Assembly (NCBI GenBank): GCA_021399435.1
Contig: JAJTUP010000006.1
Span: 1,178,001 to 1,242,000, forward strand
Length of the DNA stretch: 64,000 nt
From: Diaporthe sp. PMI_573
Taxonomy: Eukaryota > Ascomycota > Sordariomycetes > Diaporthales > Diaporthaceae
Direction: 5' to 3'
Shown here: positions 57,507-64,000 of the stretch, in pieces
Numbering within the stretch: the first letter of the stretch is position 1
Layout: each line of letters starts with the position of its first letter
Notes under the pieces: generated by a model
Told to the model about the DNA's origin: nothing
What the model saw: only the letters and a program-made list of their open reading frames with translations
Database searches by the model: none
Position numbers and translations under genes: made by a program

Positions 57507-60500
57507 ATGGCGCACTATAGCGACTCATCCGGATCTTCTGATGATCTCGGTGGTGCAATCGACGAGGTCTTGGCGACGGAGGACCCGTTAAGCTCATCAT
57601 GGCTTGCGGGATCCGAGCCAGACGAAGCTTCCGCAGGAGAGCCAAAGGACCCTACTAGTATTGCTGCAAGGGCCTACCAGGTGGAGATGCTGGAAGCCTC
57701 CCTCAAAGAGAATGTCATTGTCGCTATGGATACTGGTAGTGGGAAGACCCAGGTGTAAGTTGGCCCCATCAAAGCAGCGCTCTTCCCCCTTGGGCTGATT
57801 TATTGTCGACTCAGTGCCGTTTTGAGGATCAGGGCAGAGCTTGAGAGGATGCCCTCTGACAAGGTAAACGCTCTAGTAATGTCAACCATACATTACTCCT
57901 GAGGCAGTGCTAATCCAGATGCCTCGTTAGTTGATTTGGTTTCTGGCGCCAACTGTGTCTCTTTGTGATCAGCAGTTTGGGGTCTTCAAGACGCAAATAC
58001 CGTCGGTACTGCCGAAAATTGTCACTGGTTCCGACAATCTGGACTCGTGGTCCAAGTCGACCTGGGAGGGTGTCCTTGTCAACGTGAAGCTGGCGGTGAC
58101 AACTCACCAGGTGTTGTTGGACGCCCTCCTGCACGGATTTGTACAGATATCATCTCTGGCACTGATAATCTTCGACGAGGGTAAGGAGGTGTCCATATAC
58201 TGCAGAAATCTTCCTTACTGACAGCCTTTCTAGCACACAACTGTACCAAGAAGCACCCTGGCAGCAGAATCATGAGAGAGTTCTACCGAGAAGCAAAGGA
58301 AAACGGTAATTCAGTTCCTCATGTTCTCGGCTTGACTGCCAGCCCTGTAGTCAGAGCGGACATCTCAAGTCTGGAAGAGTTGGAAAGTACACTTGACGCA
58401 TCGTGTCGGAGCCCCACGCGTCACAGAGAGGAGTTGTTGGCACACACGCGGCGCCCGTCGATGTTCAACATCCAATACATGGCTAAGTTGAAGGTACCCC
58501 GGCACGAATACACGCAGTCCATGCTCAAAATCCATGAAGCTCATGCAGGGCTCGACATCAAGGAGGATCCGTACGTCCAGGAGCTCTGCGCTCAAAATAC
58601 AGATCGGTCCAAGAGAAAGCTCCAAGACGCCTTCATGAAGAGAGACACGTTTGTTCAAAGGACAATGAAGAAATTCTGCAGGAGGAGCGTGGATATCTGT
58701 CGGGATATGGGAAGCTGGGCAGCGGACTGGTACATCTTCGAAGCCATTCGCCGTTTCCTTGACGGTGTCCGGAAACAAGGCGTCATCACCCAAAGCTATA
58801 AAGAAGCCGAGGTGGTCTATTTGGCCCGAATCTTCCAGAACGCCAGAATCGATCCGCCATTGGAAACATACGACGTGATGATCGTCTCAGAAAAGGTGAG
58901 GCAGCTGATTGATGTGCTACTCAGATATGAGGGTGTCATGAGAGGTATTGTGTTTGCCAAAGAACGAGCGGCTACGGTGTAAGGAGCTTCCTGATACAAT
59001 CTTCAACCCCCCAAGAGTAATCTCGCCGATCTTTAGCCTCTCCATTCAAGGTAGGCTGCAGGTGTTGAGGCAGCCCACGGCCACACTGTGGCCCACTCCT
59101 CACCATATCGACATGGAACTACTTCCTCGGTGCTTTTATAGCTGACCTTATGCTACAGGATTCTCACACAAGTCCTCAAAAGTCATCCGGAGATCAGCAA
59201 ACGATATAGGATTGGTAAGATGGTCGGTACCTCATTTGTGCCCGGAATCAAGCAGGACTTTCTTGATCTGCCTGAAAAGAACAACAGTCTCGCACTCGAG
59301 TCCTTTCGCGACGGCCGTCTGAACCTTATCGTGGCAACCAGCGTCCTAGAGGAAGGAATAGACGTCCCGGGTTGCAATCTGGTGATTTGCTTGGACAAGC
59401 CAGCCAACCTGAAGTCCTTCATCCAGCGGCGAGGGCGTGCCCGGATGGAAGAGTCGCACCTCTACCTATTCGAGGAGACAACAGATATTGGCTCCAAGAA
59501 AGAGTGGGAGCTTCTCGAAGCCCAAATGAAGAAGTTGTACGAAGATGACCTGCGGGAGCTGCAGACCCTGAAGGAACTCGAAGACTCCGAAGCCCCAGAA
59601 TATCCAGAACTTCGAGTGGAGAGCACCGGAGCTCGCCTCACCATCAACGACGCCAAGTCTCACCTCGACCATTTCTGTGCGACCTTAAGTTCCAGGAAGT
59701 TCGTCGACTACAGCCCTGACTACCTCATCGAGAAAGTTGTGGACGAGCACGCGCAGGCAGGCACGCCGAACTTGGTCAAAGCTACCGTACTGCTCCCGGT
59801 ATCCCTCCCTCCGGAAGTACGTCAGGCTACAAGCGTCAGGGCGTGGCTCTCCGAGACCAATGCCTGCAAAGATGCCGCTTTCCAGGCTTATCAAGCTCTT
59901 TATCAAGCAAATTTGGTCGATGAGCATCTATTGCCACTCAGAGAAGAAGATTTCGGTATTGAGATCCCGGGTCGTCCTGGGATGATTGTGAGTAATGAAG
60001 GCTCTATATTTGACACGGAACCTCGAGCCCTGGGCGGAATTCCTGTTCAACTTCCATTTTGAGCTTGTAATTTACTTGCATAAAAAGCTGATTAACTGTA
60101 ATAGGAAGCCGCGGCCCAATTCGTCCCATGGCTTCAAGTTGCTCAAGCCTGGAAAGAGAACGCTGGTGGTCTACACCGACGTACCCTGAGACTGCTCGAC
60201 CAGACCCAGACTGTCAAATGCGAACTTGAGTTGGTCCTTCCAATGTCTCTCCCTCAGATGGAGCCGGTGACTGTATACCTGGACCACAAATCTCATTTAC
60301 TTCTTCAAATAGAGGAAGAAGTGACCATGGAAAACGCTGACGATTCAATGGATGTCACGTCGACTCTTCTCTCAGCCGCGTACGCTCATCGACGCTTGGA
60401 CATCAGACAAGGAGGTTTCGCCGTACAACTAGCCTCACGCAAAGGGACGTTACCATCAGAGTGCTCCAGGGTCCCCTTTGATGCAGACTCTGCAGCTGAT

Positions 60501-62426
60501 GTCAGATCTCGTGGCCTCGTACGAGACATCTATGGCAACCCTTTTCTGTTTGAGTCTCTCCTGTTGTCGAAACCCTTGGTAGAGTCAGTGCAGAAAGTCT
60601 ACAAGGGCTTTGAAGACGATCCTGAAGACATGCAATACGTGGCCGTCAGCAAGTACCCCAGGGGCCCTGGCCTTTTCCACCAGCCATTGCCTCCTCAACA
60701 ACCACCCAGCATGAAGCCCTACTCACGAGTACTGCCCATGAATGGTATGACGATGGACGACGTACCTGTAGAGTACGCAGAGCTCGGCCTTCTGATACCG
60801 TCTCTGATACACTACATCGAGATCTTCCTAGTTGCGAAAGAGCTGTCGAGCACCATTCTGGCGCCACTCAAGCTCAGCGATATTTCGACGCTCGTGACGG
60901 CAATCTGCACGTCAAGTGCTCGAACGCCAACAAACCTGGAGAGGATCGAATTCTTAGGCGACAGTGTCCTAAAGCTCTGTACTACGATTAACGTTGCAGC
61001 AACCAGTGAGCTCGCTCGGAAGATAGCCCCAGCTCAAATAACACGCTAATCCACCTGTCAGATCTTCGAATGCCAGAGGGGCTACTTTCACGTCTCAAAG
61101 ATAGGTTGGTATGCAACGGACGTCTGTGCATGGCAGCCTGTAACTCGGGACTGGACCAGTTCATCGTGTCGAAACAACTTGCACTCAAGGGCAGCAATGA
61201 GCGATGGCGACCTCCTTACATCTCCGACCTACTCGAGGCTCCTGGCCAGGGAGCACAAAAGCGGGTCATGTCGACCAAGACTCTTGCCGATGTTGTAGAG
61301 GCTGTTATCGGTGTCTCGTACATCGATGGAGGACTGGAAAAAGCTCTGCAGTGCATGTCCTTGTTCCTTGGGGAAGGGCAGTTTCAACCCTTCCAAACCA
61401 CTAGGGACGTGCTATTTGAAGCAGCGGAGCCCAAGAACATGGTTCTTCCTACAATATACGAGCCTTTGGAAACAACCATAGGATACATTTTCCGCGAGAA
61501 GGCACTGCTTGTTGAAGCGATAACTCACCCAAGCTACGTTACTGCATTATACACTTATGAACGCCTTGAATTCTTAGGCGACTCGATACTTGACCACATT
61601 ATAGTTCAGGGTGTGTATCATCATCTTTTTTGGATCTCGTCATTCACTTTTCTTATTGACCGCACCTTGGTCACATAGCTAACACGCCGAAGAACTATTC
61701 CGCGAAAAGCCCAGAGCACTGGAGAATTGGCAGATGCACCTCCTCCGGACCGCGCTCGTCAACGCGGACATACTTGGCTTCCTTGTCATGGAGTGGGGCT
61801 CAAAGCTGTTAACCAACGATGTCGTCCTCGACAATGGGAGCGGGGGCGAGAATGACAATGGGGCAAGGAAGCGCAGCCCGGCCCTCGAACCCGTGGAAAC
61901 CACCACCCCGCTGTGGTCGTACATGCGCTATCAGTCGATAGAGCTGGCTAACGAGAGAGAGGCCACCAGCAGGCGCCACGCCGAGCTGCGCGAGTCCATC
62001 CTCGAAGCTATTCACTCCGGTACACACTACCCATGGGCGCTTCTAGCACGGCTCCACGCGCCCAAGTTCTTCTCGGACCTTTACGAGGCTCTTGTGGGCG
62101 CCATCTGGGTGGACTCCGGCAGCTTTGACGCCTGCCAAGCTTTCGTCGAGAGGTCGGGGCTGTTGTCTTATCTAAGCAGACTCCGAATTAGCGAACCCCC
62201 GGTGCACATTCTTCACCCGAAAGAGGAGCTGGGCCGGCTCGCTAATTCTGAGACGGTGAGCTATGTGCCCAGGGAGGCCGAGGAGGAGGATAATGGAAAG
62301 GGGAGGTTTGGTTGCAAGGTGCTTGTGGGCCTCAAGGAGGTTGCGGATGTGGACGGCGCGCTCTTTAAGAATGAAGCCATCGTCAAAGCCGCAGCTGAGG
62401 CGGTGTCAATATTGTCAGCGGCATAG
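57507..62426 (+). CDS. dcl2: Dicer-like protein 2 (RNA silencing ribonuclease III)
   Basis: Eight exons (57507-57754, 57815-57863, 57931-58180, 58234-58978, 59159-59987, 60105-61005, 61062-61610, 61693-62426) give 1434 aa, near the usual DCL-2 length. DExD/H helicase lobe 1 has the Walker A segment DTGSGKT (Lys80) and DEAH box (residues 181-184). Lobe 2 has [14 protein letters not shown] and QRRGRARM. A Dicer dimerisation domain follows ([19 protein letters not shown]). RNase IIIa starts at ERIEFLGDS (Glu986) with a later ADVVEAVIG acidic pair; RNase IIIb starts at ERLEFLGDS (Glu1174) with [10 protein letters not shown]. The last ~70 residues look like a degenerate dsRNA-binding domain. All catalytic acids appear intact, so the gene looks functional. 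DCL2 makes small interfering RNAs and is the main antiviral and transposon-silencing Dicer in many ascomycetes. Intron 4 is unusually long (180 nt). Confidence 0.96.
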
Positions 62427-63409
62427 TCGAAGACAGAGGCATTATATGGCGCTAGTATGCCTTCATCCCTTTTCCGACTGGTGATCACACGCAGCACTCC
62501 AGTCCCGTCTTCTGTGTCCTGACTCCGCTTGTGAACTGGACTATCCTGGTGATCCAACCCGTGGCAGTCTACACTGAACTTTTGCTCATCACAATCTCTC
62601 ATTGACCAGGGCACAGACTACTTTTCTTTGCCTCTTGTAGGACAATATTTCCCAGGATAATATCCTATAGAACAGCCTCCTATGGAATGACCTCTTGCCG
62701 ACTGTCCTCCCATGGGATGATATCCTATAGAACAATCCGGCTACAGGGTAGCCTCTTGCGAGATGGTTTCATATGATAACCTCCCATGAGATAATATCCC
62801 ACGATATCAACTCGTGCCTGCTAATGGGTTAACTTAACTTACTCTGAGGTCGCGTAGACCCACTAGGACGAAGCCCGTATTGTAAATTCCCGGACAATGG
62901 GCTCTGAACCTCTGTAGTTGGGTGGCCCAGTGTAATTATTCAGAGCTGAGATGTCTTTGTCTCATGATGTACGTGACTGAAGCGATTCAAGGTGCTTGAG
63001 GTGCATGATTCACATATCGATTTTTGGGAAAGCAAAATTTTGGGACGGTAAGTCTCTGGGAGCTTTATTGAAAGAGAGTACTAAAAGTTCCAATATTTGT
63101 GCTGTGATGCGGTAGACCTTCTGAGGTATTAATGTCTCCGGAGAAGCCAAATCCAAGGTCTTCGCACCAAGATTTGCGTCGTAGCAAAATTTGCCATTCA
63201 TCAACATTTGGCTTCCATGGCAATGAAGGGTCAGAAGCCGTTACCTTCCCTTGCGCCGCCAACAGTTGCTCCATGCAGTCGGCAGTCGGCCAAGAGCGCG
63301 CTGCCTGCCTATTCACACCACCGTAGTCATGAGACGATAGCGGCCAGCCTGAGCCAATGCAAAGCCCCGAGGTAGTTGAGGCCCATGCCTTCAATAGAAT
63401 GACTCGGGC
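62427..63409. other. Intergenic region between convergent DCL2 and DUF7918-like genes
   Basis: This region includes the repeat array at 62.65-62.91 kb. Two overlapping minus-strand frames (63394-63065 and 63207-63010) have no domain, and I do not call them. Confidence 0.45.
62647..62912 (+). repeat. Degenerate 15-bp palindromic repeat array with tail (copy B)
   Basis: About eleven units run from 62647 to 62807, among them TCCTATAGAACAGCC, TCCTATGGAATGACC and TCCCATGGGATGATA at regular 15-bp spacing. The tail (about 62844-62912) contains GACGAAG and CTCTGAACCTC, as in copy A at 46.8-47.0 kb. Many differences from copy A in the tail are transitions. Confidence 0.7.
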
Positions 63410-64000
63410 TCAGTCTTCATCGGTGAGATCAACGGCTTCCCTGCCGTTGCTCATCTTCACAAACTTTCTCGGTTGCTGTGATGCCAGGTCTTTGCCAGGC
63501 TCTCTCTTAACGTCTCCTTTCGAGGAGGTGTTATTCCCTTCCTATGTAATCTCAGAAGATGTGTCAGAATATTGACAATGATAGAGTTCTTACTTTGCCG
63601 CTTAACAACCGCAGCTGTGCCAAGCGGCGGATCTTGTGGAGAGGAAGGATGTCCAAACTCTCTCCCGCAAGGCGGTGGATCTCTCGAAGTGGCAGGCTGT
63701 CAACGTCAACTGGGGAGGGCTCTCGGGAGCGTGGAATGACCAGCTCTTCCTGGAGGATGGCTGCTAGGAATCAGCTACCAGCAAACCTCTGAGCATAAAG
63801 ATGAATATTCACACACCTTTTGGCCGGTAATTGAAGAAGAAGATGGCTAGCGGAACTTCGTAAGTTTCCAAATAAGCGAAACCCGCGCACGGAATGGCGT
63901 CAGCCGGGACTGCAGCAGAGAGTCTGGAAAGTTTGGTCAATCATTGACTTGACTGGCGTAGTTCAATGGTACTCACATAGCCCTGTGGGAGAGCGCTTTC
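63410..64000 (-). CDS. C-terminal part of a DUF7918-like fungal protein (runs off the window)
   Basis: Four exons are readable on the minus strand: 64000-63977 (5' partial), 63923-63817, 63760-63594 and 63541-63410, with introns of 52-56 nt. They join in frame to about 142 residues. The pattern KALSHRA, then a linker, PLAIFFFNYRP, EELVIPRSREPSP and a charged tail ending AVDLTDED matches the C-terminal half of the large DUF7918 family of filamentous fungi, as I remember it. A VKREP motif in the last exon fits a SUMO-acceptor consensus, and the acidic DLTDED end is common in this family. Function is unknown. The intron before 63760 has a tandem TAG-CAG acceptor, so the exon may start at 63763 instead, adding one Ala. 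Confidence 0.72.

Noticed and set aside
58979..59158. Apparent stop codon inside DCL2, suggesting a pseudogene
   Set aside because: An intron with a GTAAGG donor and CTGAC...CAG acceptor restores [15 protein letters not shown] in phase, and the rest of the gene is intact.
1..64000. CRISPR arrays, bacterial promoters, Shine-Dalgarno sites, Rho-independent terminators
   Set aside because: This is eukaryotic nuclear DNA with spliced genes. The tandem repeats seen are short, without unique spacers.

Overview
The window is nuclear DNA of a filamentous ascomycete (Pezizomycotina; a Sordariomycete is my best guess). Genes are split by short introns, mostly 50-110 nt, with GTRNGT donors, CTRAY-like branch points and YAG acceptors. 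The gene families are typical of these fungi: the HPt protein Ypd1, an Ime2-type kinase, a Stc1-domain protein, a Dicer-like protein, a DUF7918-like protein and a fungal Hsp70-like ATPase. There are no operons, no bacterial signals, no rRNA or tRNA I could recognise, and no CRISPR array. The species cannot be named from the sequence alone.

Layout, left to right: YPD1 phosphorelay protein (+, 1111-1790); 2H phosphoesterase of the AKAP7/ASCC1 type (-, 3007-3777); conserved coiled-coil protein (+, 4323-5970); C2H2-like zinc protein with a His-rich tail (+, 8310-9479); Hsp70-like ATPase (-, 11098-13354); a possible 35-residue zinc-ribbon microprotein (+, 14556-14663); Ime2/MAK-family kinase (-, 14982-17416); a 7.6-kb region without recognisable genes; Stc1-domain protein (+, 25041-25976); low-complexity protein with one folded domain (+, 27236-29401); membrane sulfatase/LTA-synthase-like protein (+, 32427-35467); ten-exon sugar/polyol transporter (+, 36596-39451); sphingosine-1-phosphate lyase (+, 40327-42388); pyruvate dehydrogenase kinase (-, 43619-45224); coiled-coil protein (+, 47630-48914); GT34 glycosyltransferase (-, 49640-50792); RING-CH membrane E3 ligase (-, 52448-53531); 20S proteasome subunit alpha2 (+, 54178-55298); RCC1-repeat protein (-, 55393-56502); Dicer-like DCL2 (+, 57507-62426); and the C-terminal part of a DUF7918-like protein (-, 63410 to the window edge).

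The genes do not form one pathway. Themes that recur are signalling (HPt relay, Ime2 kinase, PDK), protein quality control (Hsp70-like, RING-CH E3 and proteasome alpha2, the last two divergent from one intergenic region), small-RNA and heterochromatin functions (Stc1-domain protein and DCL2), and lipid and surface metabolism (S1P lyase, sulfatase-like, GT34). All exon joins were worked out by reading splice signals and checking phase. Every multi-exon model that is complete in the window sums to a multiple of three.

The most unusual structure outside genes is a degenerate 15-bp repeat with a palindromic core (close to ATCCCATGGGATAAC). It forms short arrays at 46.8, 51.8, 56.7 and 62.7 kb, with a weaker one at 29.8 kb. 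Two of these arrays share a related tail that differs mostly by transitions, as expected of an old repeat damaged by RIP.
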